A DNA stretch of 64,000 nt from DATHKG01 sp035489435 (GTDB lineage: Bacteria > Bacteroidota > Bacteroidia > Chitinophagales > Chitinophagaceae): assembly GCA_035489435.1 (NCBI GenBank), contig DATHKG010000039.1; one strand, given 5' to 3'. Positions 16,101 to 26,300 of the stretch are shown one piece after another. Both the position numbers and the translations under genes were made by a program. The notes under the pieces were generated by a model that worked only from the letters and a program-made list of their open reading frames with translations, was not told the origin of the DNA and did no database searches. Within the stretch, counting starts at the first letter, position 1; every line of letters begins with the position of its first letter.

Positions 16101-17741
16101 ATGATTTATAGTGAAATCATTGCAAACCCCACTAAACCAGCAGTTATGAACCATTCTCAAAACAAACCAGAAGATCTAAGTTCATTTTTTTTGGAAATGG
16201 ATAAACAAATTAATGATGTACAGGGATTGATCAGGCGGGGATACAAGTCGCTGCCCGCTGCTCAATTCCTGTTACTGAGAATAGAAGATGGCACTGAGGC
16301 AAAAAAATACTTTAATCTTTTAGCTGATTCATTTATCACAAGCTCAAATAAACCGAAGACTGGTGCACCGCCTAATTATTTTGATGACAAAAAAGCTGTT
16401 CAAATTGCTTTTACCAGTTCAGGGTTGAAGCAATTAGGATTAGCAGAAAATATCCTTTCTACTTTTTCACGCGAGTTCATAGAGGGAATGAGCTTCAGTT
16501 ATCCCGATCCTCATAACCCCGGAGAAAAAATCAGGGAAAGATCAATCCTGCTTGGAGATGTTAAATCCAGTGATCCCAAAAACTGGCATTGGGGAAATGA
16601 AGATCAACGCGTCGATGCCATTTTGTTGCTGTATGCTGAAACAAAAGAAGCCCTTGAAAAATTAAGGACAGATTGTTACGAGAGTTTGCAAAAAGGTCTA
16701 AGCTTGGTTTATAATGCAGAAACATATCCTTACAATCCAAAAGAAGCAATAAGAGAGCATTTTGGATTCAGCGATGGAATTTCGCAACCAATTATCAAGG
16801 GATTCAAAAAATCAGCCGAAGCTTCAAAAGAGCAGTTGCTGAACCCGGGTGATATCATCCTGGGTCATAAAAATGAATATGGGAGTTTTTCTCCAAGTCC
16901 ATGGTTCGAAGAAAATGGCATGAAGACTGACCTCGATCCTGTTCTGGGATTCAATACCAGGAAGGATCTCGGAAAAAACGGATCATACCTTGTTTTCAGG
17001 CAGATGGAACAACATGTTGAAAGTTTTTATCATTTCGTTTTTACTTCTTCAAAGGAAATTGCAGCTGATCCTGATGCTAAGGCAATCAAGCTTGCTGCGA
17101 AAATGGTCGGACGCTGGCCCGAAGGACAGTCGCTCGCCGTTTGTCCCGAACTGCCTTGCAAACCTGATCACGACCTGAACAATTTCCTGTATTATGAGGC
17201 TGACAAAGCTGGTACAGGTTGCCCATTTGGTGCCCATGTGAGACGAACTAACCCGCGTGACCAGGTACATGCCGGTCGCGATGGTGATAGCAATCTTTCA
17301 CTTGCTATGTCAAAAAAACACCGGATTCTGCGCAGGGGAAGAATTTATGGTGAGCCATTGGGCAAGGAGCTGAAGGCTGAGTCAATCTTAAAAACTGCTA
17401 AGAACAATGCCTTTAAAAGCAAATGGATACCCAATGAAAATGCAAAAACAAATATTAACAGGGGCATTCATTTTATGTGTTTTGTGTCGGACTTAAGCAG
17501 GCAATTTGAATTTATTCAAAGCGTGTGGTCAAACACGTCATCCTTCGCGGAACTAAACAATGAAGTTGATCCCATCATATCTCCGAGACCAACACCGGAT
17601 CAAAGGGAATGTCATGAATTCACAACTCCCCAGGCCATTGTCAGAAACAGGTATAAAAATGTACCCGAATTCACTACAGTAGTCGGAGGAGCTTATTTTT
17701 TTATGCCAGGGATCCGGGCCTTGAAGTTTATTTTGAAATAA
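16101..17741 (+). CDS. DyP-type (dye-decolorising) heme peroxidase
   Basis: The 546-residue protein carries both DyP hallmarks. HFGFSDGISQP contains the GxxDG motif with distal catalytic Asp225, and CPFGAHVRRTNPRD contains proximal heme ligand His379. The protein is longer than short B-type DyPs, consistent with the C/D-type group. No Sec or Tat signal is visible; Met16 (16146) is an alternative start. The C-terminus ends GIRALKFILK without the encapsulin cargo peptide. DyPs use hydrogen peroxide to oxidise aromatic or metal substrates. The gene is 7 nt after the two-domain membrane protein and 34 nt before a sensor kinase on the same strand, so the three are probably one operon. Confidence 0.9.
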   Translation: MIYSEIIANPTKPAVMNHSQNKPEDLSSFFLEMDKQINDVQGLIRRGYKSLPAAQFLLLRIEDGTEAKKYFNLLADSFITSSNKPKTGAPPNYFDDKKAVQIAFTSSGLKQLGLAENILSTFSREFIEGMSFSYPDPHNPGEKIRERSILLGDVKSSDPKNWHWGNEDQRVDAILLLYAETKEALEKLRTDCYESLQKGLSLVYNAETYPYNPKEAIREHFGFSDGISQPIIKGFKKSAEASKEQLLNPGDIILGHKNEYGSFSPSPWFEENGMKTDLDPVLGFNTRKDLGKNGSYLVFRQMEQHVESFYHFVFTSSKEIAADPDAKAIKLAAKMVGRWPEGQSLAVCPELPCKPDHDLNNFLYYEADKAGTGCPFGAHVRRTNPRDQVHAGRDGDSNLSLAMSKKHRILRRGRIYGEPLGKELKAESILKTAKNNAFKSKWIPNENAKTNINRGIHFMCFVSDLSRQFEFIQSVWSNTSSFAELNNEVDPIISPRPTPDQRECHEFTTPQAIVRNRYKNVPEFTTVVGGAYFFMPGIRALKFILK

Positions 17742-17775
17742 TTCCAACAGAACCACTACTCGAGGAACAACTAAT

Positions 17776-19620
17776 ATGAGTGTTATCAAAACATTTATTA
17801 TAAAAACTTTATTGCTGATAATAGTCTTCGGCCAGGCTCAACTATTCTGCCTCGGGCAGGCAATTAATGTGACGATATGTGATAGCACTACCCGGTTCCC
17901 TGTAACCAAATACGTCTATTACCTTCAAACAACAAAACAGGTTTCTTTAGATTCAGTCCTCAGATCCCAATCAAACTTTAAAAAATCATTTAGAAGCACG
18001 GTGATGGTGTTTAATTATGATCCCTACTATTATTGGTTCAGAATCACTGTCAGGAATACGCCTGATACAAAAAAAGACCTGATGTTGTTAATGGCACCAT
18101 TTGGTCTGAATGACGGCCATTTGTACCAGCAGATTAATGGAGCCTGGAAAGATGTAGCACACACAGGTCTTAAATATCGTTTCCGCGATCGAAGCTATCA
18201 ATTCACTCATCATGTGTTTCCATTCACGCTTGATCCGAAAAGTGTAGACACACTTTATCTAAGCATCGACGCAAGCAATGCATATAAATCGTTTGGATTT
18301 GCGCTCTTAAGGCCAAGAGAGCTTTCCATCTTTGCAAACAAAATCTATTTTGTTTTCGGTATTATAGAAGGCCTGCTGATTCTGCTTTTCATTCTTAACA
18401 TTGCTTTGTTTGTTGCGCTGAAAGAAAAGCTCCATCTATGGTATGCGCTGTATATAGCTTTACTATTCGTTATTGTACTAAAAAATGACCACCTTGATCA
18501 GCAGTTCCTCGGCCTGGATTCCGAGCTGGCTTTTCGGTTAACTCCCTATATGACTATCGGCGCATTAGCTATTGCAGTATTGATGCATGTAGCACAACGC
18601 TTTTTAAAACCCGTGCTCAGCCATAACAAAAAGTTATACCGGCTATCCATTTTTTTAAAAATAAACGTGTTGAGCGCCGCGATTGTTCATGCATTTGTAT
18701 TTGCGTTGAGCCATGATTACCGGTTGCATTCAGCTGTATTCAGCTGGGCCAAGCTCAGCGTCTTTATCGGGGTATGTATGATCATCATTAATTGTATCTA
18801 TTGCGTCAGGAGGGGGTTCACCGGGGCATTATTTATTTTGGCGGGCTCTTTGTTATTTATGATAGGCTCAGTTCAGCGGCTCTATTTCCCAAGTACTTTA
18901 TCATTTCTGTTTCCGCCCACTACCTTCCATATTGGGATCATCCTGGAAACATTGGTGGTCAGCATGGCACTTATCTACAGGTATTGGTCAGAAAAAGAAT
19001 TACAAAGAACCAAAGAAGAACAGATACAGACACAAACACTGAATGATATCTCCGAAGAAATACATGACAATATCGGACAAACCCTGGCGCTGGCTAATCT
19101 CAACTTAAGGACCATCAACTTTGACAACGAAACTTCCATTCAAAATAAGACAAACGAAACAAAAACGCTGATCAGCAAAGCAATTGCCGACCTGAGAGAT
19201 TTGTCGAGAACGATTAAAACAGAATCATTTTCACGTATCGATCTGATCGACCAGATAAGAACCGAATGTGCAGAGCTTGCGAAGCCGGGCACATTCAAAA
19301 TCGACTTTCAATCAAATGTCGAAACGCTCCCGATCGAGAACAAAAAACAGGTAATTATTATGAGAATAATGAAGGGAGTTTTTCAGAATATTATCAAACA
19401 CTCACAGGCTTCAAAAGTAGTTGTTGCATTGTTTGTGAAACCAGGCTTATTGTCTGTCCAGGTAACCGATAATGGTGTTGGTTTTGAATTATCAGATGAC
19501 ACTTTAAACAGCAATGGATTAAAAAATATCCGCAACAGGTGTGTGTTGCTAAAGGCGGCCTGTTCTATTGAAAGCGAAGTAAGCCTGGGCACCACAATCT
19601 CCATCGAAATGCCGGTTTAA
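17776..19620 (+). CDS. 7TMR-DISM sensor histidine kinase (NarL/HisKA_3 type)
   Basis: This 614-residue protein has a signal peptide (~1-28), a periplasmic 7TMR-DISM extracellular beta-sandwich (~30-180), and seven membrane spans (~190-400). A short coiled coil leads to a HisKA_3 domain with phospho-acceptor His430 in SEEIHDNIGQTL, and a HATPase_c domain with NIIKHSQASKV and VTDNGVGFE. All catalytic boxes look intact. DISM domains are thought to sense carbohydrates or other small ligands. The gene lies 34 nt downstream of the DyP peroxidase gene. Its cognate regulator is probably the NarL-type protein at 20243-20905, as the pair is only ~620 nt apart. Confidence 0.88.
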   Translation: MSVIKTFIIKTLLLIIVFGQAQLFCLGQAINVTICDSTTRFPVTKYVYYLQTTKQVSLDSVLRSQSNFKKSFRSTVMVFNYDPYYYWFRITVRNTPDTKKDLMLLMAPFGLNDGHLYQQINGAWKDVAHTGLKYRFRDRSYQFTHHVFPFTLDPKSVDTLYLSIDASNAYKSFGFALLRPRELSIFANKIYFVFGIIEGLLILLFILNIALFVALKEKLHLWYALYIALLFVIVLKNDHLDQQFLGLDSELAFRLTPYMTIGALAIAVLMHVAQRFLKPVLSHNKKLYRLSIFLKINVLSAAIVHAFVFALSHDYRLHSAVFSWAKLSVFIGVCMIIINCIYCVRRGFTGALFILAGSLLFMIGSVQRLYFPSTLSFLFPPTTFHIGIILETLVVSMALIYRYWSEKELQRTKEEQIQTQTLNDISEEIHDNIGQTLALANLNLRTINFDNETSIQNKTNETKTLISKAIADLRDLSRTIKTESFSRIDLIDQIRTECAELAKPGTFKIDFQSNVETLPIENKKQVIIMRIMKGVFQNIIKHSQASKVVVALFVKPGLLSVQVTDNGVGFELSDDTLNSNGLKNIRNRCVLLKAACSIESEVSLGTTISIEMPV

Positions 19621-19722
19621 CTATACGGTATTCAACCTTCCATGCCAATCGCGATAACATCTCCGGCTTCTGACACACTATGCATTCTAAAGATGATGAA
19701 TTATCGTACAATTTTTACACAA

Positions 19723-20193
19723 TCATTTCATTCGCTCTAAAATAAATACCACTGGTCGATCCGTCCAAGCCATTTTAAGGTGCAAATACTGATCTTTGAT
19801 CCGGTAACTAATCTTTTCAGTTCGAATTATTCCATCGTCGCCAATGGCGTCACACTCAAGTATTCCACCTTTTTTATCTTCTCTGTACTTCCCCTCGTCC
19901 AATGGAAAGGAATCGTTAAGGAAAGCTTTGTACTTTCCGTCGTTACCAAAATGATATTGCATGTTCTGCCACATTACAATTTGAATATTAACCAATTGTT
20001 TTTGCTTTTCCGGTTCGGGGTATGTCAACTTTATTTCATCAGAAACAGAAAATGAATCGGTTTTCAGATTAAAATATATTTCGTCATCCGATAAACAAAA
20101 TAACTTCCATTTGCCGACCAGCGAAGACGTTGACTGGCTGATACAAGTGCTATGAATAAGCAGAAGACAAGCCAGCCAGATTATCTTATTCAT
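19723..20193 (-). CDS. Small secreted lipocalin-like protein, function unknown
   Basis: The 156-residue product has a signal peptide (MNKIIWLACLLLIHSTCIS) and then the pattern SSLVGKWKLFCLSDDEIYF. The GKW start followed by short beta strands and the DGKYKAF motif is typical of lipocalin-like secreted proteins of Bacteroidota. No catalytic motif is seen. The gene lies 49 nt downstream of the NarL-type regulator on the same strand and may be cotranscribed with it. Confidence 0.55.
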   Translation of the reverse strand: MNKIIWLACLLLIHSTCISQSTSSLVGKWKLFCLSDDEIYFNLKTDSFSVSDEIKLTYPEPEKQKQLVNIQIVMWQNMQYHFGNDGKYKAFLNDSFPLDEGKYREDKKGGILECDAIGDDGIIRTEKISYRIKDQYLHLKMAWTDRPVVFILERMK

Positions 20194-20242
20194 TTGTCAA
20201 GGTTTAGTTTTGTTGTCAATAGAATTTCTAATGATTGAAGTT

Positions 20243-20905
20243 CTAATTCACCCGAACAATCCCATGTCTGATTGCAAATAACACAAGGCCTACACGACTT
20301 TTTATATTAAGTTTATCAAACAGTGCATCCCTGTATCCATCAATTGTACGAACACTTAAGTTCATTTCAGAAGCAATTTCCTTATAAGTCATTTCGGAAG
20401 TTGCCAATTTTAGAAAATGAATTTCCCTGTCATTCAGTTTGCTGAAAACATTGTACTCGGATTTTTCTGAACCATCTTTATCCCAAAGTGAATGAACCAG
20501 CTTGCCGGTTACCAGGTCAGAATAATAAAACCCTTTTGAATAAATCGCATCTATCGCGTATTTCAAATGTTGTGGCTCTATATCCTTAACCACATAACCC
20601 CTGGCGCCATTTCTTATCATCCTGATTACCGAATCTTCATCTTCATACATAGTAAGAGCGAGCACGCGCACCAGGGGATAATTTTCTTTCAACCAAAGAG
20701 TAGACTCGAATCCATCCCTGTTTGGCATATTTATATCCATCAGAATTATATCCGGTTGATTGTCCTTATCCAGCTTTGCTACCAGATCCATCCCATTATC
20801 AGCTTCAAACAACACTTCATAATCGAGGCCGCGGACCAGGTCTGCCAAACCCTTTCGAAGCAGAACATGGTCATCAACAAGAGCGACTTTTATTGGCTGG
20901 TTCAT
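20243..20905 (-). CDS. NarL/FixJ-family response regulator (LuxR-type HTH)
   Basis: This 220-residue protein has a receiver domain (~5-122) with D11/D12, phospho-acceptor Asp57 in LMDINMP, Thr in ALTMYED and Lys in VVKDIEP. A LuxR-type HTH follows (~150-215: LNDREIHFLKLATSEMTYKE and SVRTIDGYRDALFDKL). Both halves are intact. It probably pairs with the HisKA_3 kinase at 17776-19620, whose class normally signals to this regulator type. The degenerate kinase-like protein at 13681-14361 could modulate the same pathway. Confidence 0.9.
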   Translation of the reverse strand: MNQPIKVALVDDHVLLRKGLADLVRGLDYEVLFEADNGMDLVAKLDKDNQPDIILMDINMPNRDGFESTLWLKENYPLVRVLALTMYEDEDSVIRMIRNGARGYVVKDIEPQHLKYAIDAIYSKGFYYSDLVTGKLVHSLWDKDGSEKSEYNVFSKLNDREIHFLKLATSEMTYKEIASEMNLSVRTIDGYRDALFDKLNIKSRVGLVLFAIRHGIVRVN

Positions 20906-21421
20906 ACTGTTTGTTTATAAGGTTATTTGTTGAATGTTACTGACGAAGAAAAATTGCGAATCAATTTAAATATTGAATAACGCAAAGCAGGTATCTTGAA
21001 AAAATAAGGCAGGGAAGCGATTGAATAAACTATGAGTTAAATATAGACTCGAGATCAGGTATCAAAAACGAGGAAAACACCTATTTTATTAATAATTGTA
21101 GATGAACGGGTACACACCTTCTTAAATCTACCTAAAACCGCATTATAAAACAAATTGAGCATAATCACTATTAACGCAATCAAAGCTGTAGATCTATGCG
21201 GCCCTCGTAAAGTGACATTGCAATAAAACGCTGCTTCCCCTGTTTCGAGTCTTTTCTAACGTTTCCCGTGATTACACCTGTTAATATCAAGAGAAACACC
21301 CGGTGAAGGGTGTATTTCACCCTTCAACAATAGGTCTTATCATCGATAGGAATCGCTCCTCCCAGGGGTGACATTTACAATGAAATCAAACAATAATTTA
21401 ACCACTTAAAAATCACAAAAC
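20906..21421. other. Divergent intergenic region with one compact hairpin
   Basis: This 516-nt gap lies between the NarL-type regulator and the divergent PepSY-like gene. No gene is recognised. GAAGGGTG (21305-21312) and CACCCTTC (21318-21325) form a perfect 8-bp stem with a 5-nt loop, 97 nt upstream of the PepSY-like start. It lacks a T-tract, so an operator or a 5'-leader structure is more likely than a terminator. The rest is AT-rich and holds the promoters of both genes. Confidence 0.4.
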
Positions 21422-21943
21422 ATGAAAAAGTTTATTTGCTCAATCGCCATCATGATTATCTTCGGCTTGTTAATCCATAGCATGGCAAATGCCCAGTTGC
21501 GCACACTTTCGACAACCCTGGCCACCGAAAATTTTAATTCCGTGGCAGAAGCAAAAGCGAATGCCAAAGCCGTAGTGTCCAAAGCAAAAGCTGAACGGAA
21601 TTTTAAAAAGAACTACAAAACATCTGCTGAAGTGCGGTGGAGTAGTAACGCGAAATCCATCCTTGCCTATTACAAAGAAAATGATGTGGCTACCAGGATC
21701 ACTTATGACAACAAAGGCAGATGGTTCCGTACAATCAAAACCTACAATGCGGATAAGCTGGACAAAAGAGTTGCCGGTACAGTAAAAAGACAATTCAAAG
21801 GCTATACCATTACCTGCATTAATGACATACAGGAAGGCACTATGCATTGTTATTTCTTAAACATTATGAAAGACAAGGACTTCAAACAAGTCATTTTCTA
21901 TCAAGGCGAGATAACAATCTATGATCAATTCCAACTTCAGTGA
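21422..21943 (+). CDS. Secreted PepSY-like (BLIP-like) protein
   Basis: The 173-residue product has a signal peptide ending near Ala-Asn-Ala-Gln (residues ~22-25). A region rich in Ala/Lys follows, then FKKNYKTSAEVRWSSNAKSI, ILAYYKENDVATRITYDNKGRW and VKRQFKGYTI. Alternation of a KxFF/Y-like strand, a 'YDNKGRW' turn and a helix is typical of the PepSY-like (beta-lactamase-inhibitor-like) secreted proteins common in Bacteroidota. Their role is unknown; binding or inhibition in the periplasm is proposed. The gene is monocistronic, with a terminator 25 nt after the stop. Confidence 0.65.
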   Translation: MKKFICSIAIMIIFGLLIHSMANAQLRTLSTTLATENFNSVAEAKANAKAVVSKAKAERNFKKNYKTSAEVRWSSNAKSILAYYKENDVATRITYDNKGRWFRTIKTYNADKLDKRVAGTVKRQFKGYTITCINDIQEGTMHCYFLNIMKDKDFKQVIFYQGEITIYDQFQLQ

Positions 21944-21967
21944 TGTCTTTTAAACCCGTAGGTTAAT

Positions 21968-22001
21968 AAAGCTGTTTCAGTACCTGGAACAGCTTTTATT
22001 T
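21968..22001 (+). terminator. Intrinsic terminator of the PepSY-like gene
   Basis: An 11-bp stem pairs 21968-21978 with 21986-21996 (one G-T wobble) around a 7-nt loop and is followed by TATTTTGT. The T-rich side serves the plus strand. The minus-strand side lacks a T-tract, so it does not clearly terminate the convergent alcohol dehydrogenase gene. Confidence 0.75.
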
Positions 22002-22006
22002 TGTAT

Positions 22007-23047
22007 TCACAGCGTTGCCATATCAATCACAAACCGATACCGTACATCGCCCCTGATCAGTCTTTCATAACACTCATTAATATCCTTCATATTGATAATC
22101 TCAACATCGGCAGTGATATTATGATCCGCACAATAGTCAAGCATCTCCTGGGTTTCGGGAAGGCCACCGATCAGTGATCCGGCAACAATTCTTCCATAAA
22201 ATATTACTCCAAGTGTTGAGACTTTAATCGGATCAGTAGGAATGCCGACACAAACCAGGGTTCCCTTTGGCTTCAGCAATGCCAGGTACATTTCATAATC
22301 GTGTGCCACTGCAACTGTATCCAGGATCAGATCAAAATAGTTGGCAACATTTTTCATTGCTGTTTCATCTGTGGAAAGCACAAAGTTATGGGCGCCGAGC
22401 TCTTTTGCATCCGCTTCTTTAGACGCGGTGCGGCTTATCATAGTAACCTCTGCTCCAAATGATGCGGCAAACTTCACTGCCATATGACCAAGTCCACCTA
22501 ATCCCAATACGCCAACCCTCTGGCCTCTGCCAACTTTGAATCTTCTTAATGGTGAATAGGTAGTAATGCCAGCGCATAATAAAGGAGCAACATGTCCCAA
22601 AGGCAGTTTATCCGAAACCCTTAAAGTAAAATCTTCCTGCACTACAATTTCCTTTGAGTATCCACCGAAAGTGGGAGTTTTGCCGTCCATGTCGAGGCTG
22701 TTATAAGTTGCTGTCCACCCATTGAAGCAATACTGTTCTTCGCCGATAATGCAATTATCACATGTGCGACAGGAATCGATCAGGCATCCAACCCCGGCTA
22801 TGTCACCTACTTTAAACTTCTTAACATGGTCACCAACTTCGGTTACCCGGCCTACGATCTCGTGACCTGGCACCATTGGATAAATCGAAAAGCCCCAATC
22901 GTTGCGAACCTGGTGAAGGTCTGTATGACAAACCCCACAATAAAGAATTTCAATCCTTACATCGTGTGGACCTGTTTCTCTTCTTTCAATAATAAAATCG
23001 GATAGCCGGTCAGTAGGAGATTGAGCCGCGTAACTTTTTGTTTGCAT
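22007..23047 (-). CDS. Zinc-dependent NAD(P) alcohol dehydrogenase (cinnamyl-alcohol dehydrogenase / YahK-like)
   Basis: This 346-residue medium-chain dehydrogenase reversibly converts aldehydes and alcohols. The catalytic zinc site is visible as CGVCHTDLH and GHEIVGRV. The structural zinc loop has four Cys in CRTCDNC and the following EEQYC. The Rossmann motif GLGGLGHMAVKFA lies near residue 178. Length and motifs match the CAD/YahK group, usually NADPH-linked aldehyde reductases of broad specificity. No signal peptide is present, so it is cytoplasmic. It stands alone between a secreted-protein gene and the A2M-like gene. Confidence 0.92.
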   Translation of the reverse strand: MQTKSYAAQSPTDRLSDFIIERRETGPHDVRIEILYCGVCHTDLHQVRNDWGFSIYPMVPGHEIVGRVTEVGDHVKKFKVGDIAGVGCLIDSCRTCDNCIIGEEQYCFNGWTATYNSLDMDGKTPTFGGYSKEIVVQEDFTLRVSDKLPLGHVAPLLCAGITTYSPLRRFKVGRGQRVGVLGLGGLGHMAVKFAASFGAEVTMISRTASKEADAKELGAHNFVLSTDETAMKNVANYFDLILDTVAVAHDYEMYLALLKPKGTLVCVGIPTDPIKVSTLGVIFYGRIVAGSLIGGLPETQEMLDYCADHNITADVEIINMKDINECYERLIRGDVRYRFVIDMATL

Positions 23048-23319
23048 AATCCATGAGTTTAGTGATTACTACAATTGTCGCCTCCGGTGCTCGAGGTGGT
23101 ACGACCTGGCTCACGGCAGATATAAAGCAGGCAAATTGATGGGGAGCTCTCGAATAATATATAAAAGTTATTTCATTTGTCTGACACTATCAATTCATTT
23201 TTTTAATTTTTTCAAACAATGGAGAATAAAATATCAACCAGTTCAAAATAAAATGGCTACAGGCTTGTTTTCGGTTTATGTAATTTGTCCGGCAATCGCA
23301 TCTTCCCCTAAACTGCCTT

Positions 23320-26300
23320 ATGAGAATTACATTGCTTGTAATTGTTTGCCTGATTTCCTGGCCGGTGTTTGCACAACATAACCTGTCTGGCACCCGCAAA
23401 TCAGGAGCCTATACATATATCTATCGGATCACACCAGGTCAAACGCTTGCATTCACAACAAACAGTGCTTTAAAAAACAATTCTAAATCCAGGCGCTCAA
23501 CGGCAGCTCTCATCAAAAAGCATCTCAATCAATCTAACAAAACCGACTCTTTTCTTACGGATAATTCCATGCCCAATTTATCTCCTGGCAATTACCTATT
23601 GGTTAGCGCTATAAAAAGTAAGCTTCATTATGAGTTGAAAACCTACGGTGACCTGGAATATAAGATCATCGAAAACAATCATGACCTCGCTGTTTACCTA
23701 CATACAAAAAACGGCGACCCGATACCAGATGCCAAAGTTCAGGTTGGAAAAAAAGTGATTCATTACAACTCAGCCGGACGCTACTACCTGCTAAAGAACA
23801 CAAAGAAAAAAGGCTTGTTACAAGTGCTTCATAAAAACATTCTGTATTTGGCAGATATTGAAACCAACAAACAAGATGAATATCGGAAACAACCAGGCGT
23901 TGCAAGGTTATGGTCAGACATCAAAACTGCTTTTCCATTAAAATATCTTATAGCCTTCAGCTCAAGACGCAATTCTTATAATGACTATCAAACCTTTTTT
24001 GATAATATAACAGGTTACGAAACAAAATTCAAAGGTTTCATGGTTTTTAACAAACCCATCTACAGGGCTGGAGACACCGTGCGCTTAAAAGCTTTCGTCA
24101 CCACAAAAAAAGGAAATCCTGTCAACAGGCAGATGATACTCAGGCTGAGTGGGGCCGATTTTTATACTGACACCATATTGTCGACCATCGCTCCATACAC
24201 TAAGGGTGGATATGAATTCTCTTTTGTATTAAACGATGACCTTGATCTAGACCTTGATGAAAAATATCTGCTGACCCTCGAAGAAACAAAAAGCTCAAAA
24301 TACGATGTTAACGAATACGATGGGGATCTTGAGGAAGATGAATATGCCATGAAACGCAAGGTGGTGATGAGGAATACTTTTGAATTTGAGGAGTACGAAC
24401 TGAAATCTATTACATTCAATGCGCGGACAGAAAAAAAGAAAACACATCGCGGTGAACAAAATTTTTTATACCTGAAAGCCAGTGATGAGAACGGCTTGCC
24501 GGTGCTGGATGGAAGGGTTGATATTACTATAGAACCAATTCAAAATAACAACCTGAGGTTTCACGACGAATCTATTTATCTAAAAGATACCCTGTTTACA
24601 AAAACAATTAACCTGGAACCCATGGGAGACACCCGTGTTTCCATTCCTGATTCTATATTTCCTGCGATTTCCCTGGATTACAAAATCACCTGCGATTTTC
24701 TAAACGCTAACAATGAAAGTCGGAACAAGACAATCACAAATAGCTTTGAAAATACAAATGAGAAGATCTTATTCGAACTGGTTAATGATAGTTTGCTGAT
24801 TACAATCAACCGCTATAAAACAATGCGGGATGCCAATACAGGCCAGGATACAAAAGAAGTTCCGGATACAAACACAAGGAGGGAATCTAACACGTTTATA
24901 ACGGCGATCAACACCCGGGGCGATACAATCCTGCAACAAAGTATTGAACTGCCCGCAAAAATTAAGCTGAACCCCTTCGCTTCAATATACAAATTATCTT
25001 CCGGTGAATTACAGGATTCGTTTGAACTGGACAATAGCAGTAATCTTATCTCCTGTGCCGTTATTCGTACCAAAGATTCATTATCTATTGAACTTAGCAA
25101 TCCTCATCAACTTCCGGCCTGGTACACGATTTTCGCTGGCAAAGATCCGGTTCAAAGGTCAACAGTTGGTGATACCATCATCTACCTGGAATCAATCACA
25201 AAAAACAATTATTTTGTTTCGCTTCAATATGTATACGGAAACCGGGTGTTTACCAAAGATTATACTGTTCCGTTTTACGACAAACAATTGCAGTTAAACG
25301 TTGACCAACCCGGTTTTATATACCCCGGGCAAACAGCAGAAATAAAAATTAATCTGACAGATATCTCAGGTCAACCGGTAAAAGATGCAGATCTGACGGC
25401 CTGGTCATACACAAATAAGTTTGAAAACAGCCGGGATCCATCAATCCCATATTTTGGTAAACGCTACCGCAACCGTAAGCTGATCAATGATTATGATGAG
25501 GCAGAAGAAAGAAATACTGAATTCATACAGCCTTTAAACTGGACCAGGTGGAGCAAAGAAATGAAACTTGATGCCATTGAATACTATAAGTTCCTTCATC
25601 CTTCCGGCATTTACTACAATCATCAACCCGCACCAGGATATCTGACACAGATTGCACCCTTCGTGGTTAGCAAAGGTGAGTTACAACAGATCCATTTTTT
25701 ATATATCGACGAACAGCCGGTGTTTTTCAGTAGGTCGGAGAATCTGTCTAGATATAGTTTCCCTGTTTCTGATGGAAGACATTCTATTCGTATCCGGACC
25801 GACAAAGCATTAATTTCTGTTGACAGCATTCAGGTTGTCTTCGGAATGAAAAATGTTTTCAGCATTTCTCTCGACAGCGCAAATCCAAAAGTCCGGATCG
25901 TGAAAATGCCTTCGAAGCTAACTCTCCAGGAAACGGCATTGTGGAGTAAATACATGATACTCATCGAGAGTAATTATGGCGAAAACCTGGCTTATATAAA
26001 ACAGCACAATAGAATATTTACCATAAATAAAATCGAAAGATACTTTGGTTCAAGGTCGAAAAACTTCATGATTGGACCCCTAAAATACCAGTATGCGGAA
26101 CTGGTAGTAAAGACCGAATTTACCCAACCTTTCGAAGCGGAAGGTTCATATCAATACCAGATACGCAAAGGCCTTGTCAAACAAAAACAACTGCCTTATC
26201 CCCTTATTCAAAATACAGAACTCTCTAACGGTGATATGGACAATGAATTCAGCGATCTTGCTATGACTGAAAAAGAAATAGACAGCCTCTGGCGCGATTA

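Noticed and set aside
16101..17741. Encapsulin cargo DyP
   Set aside because: There is no encapsulin shell gene in the window, and the C-terminus lacks the cargo-loading peptide.
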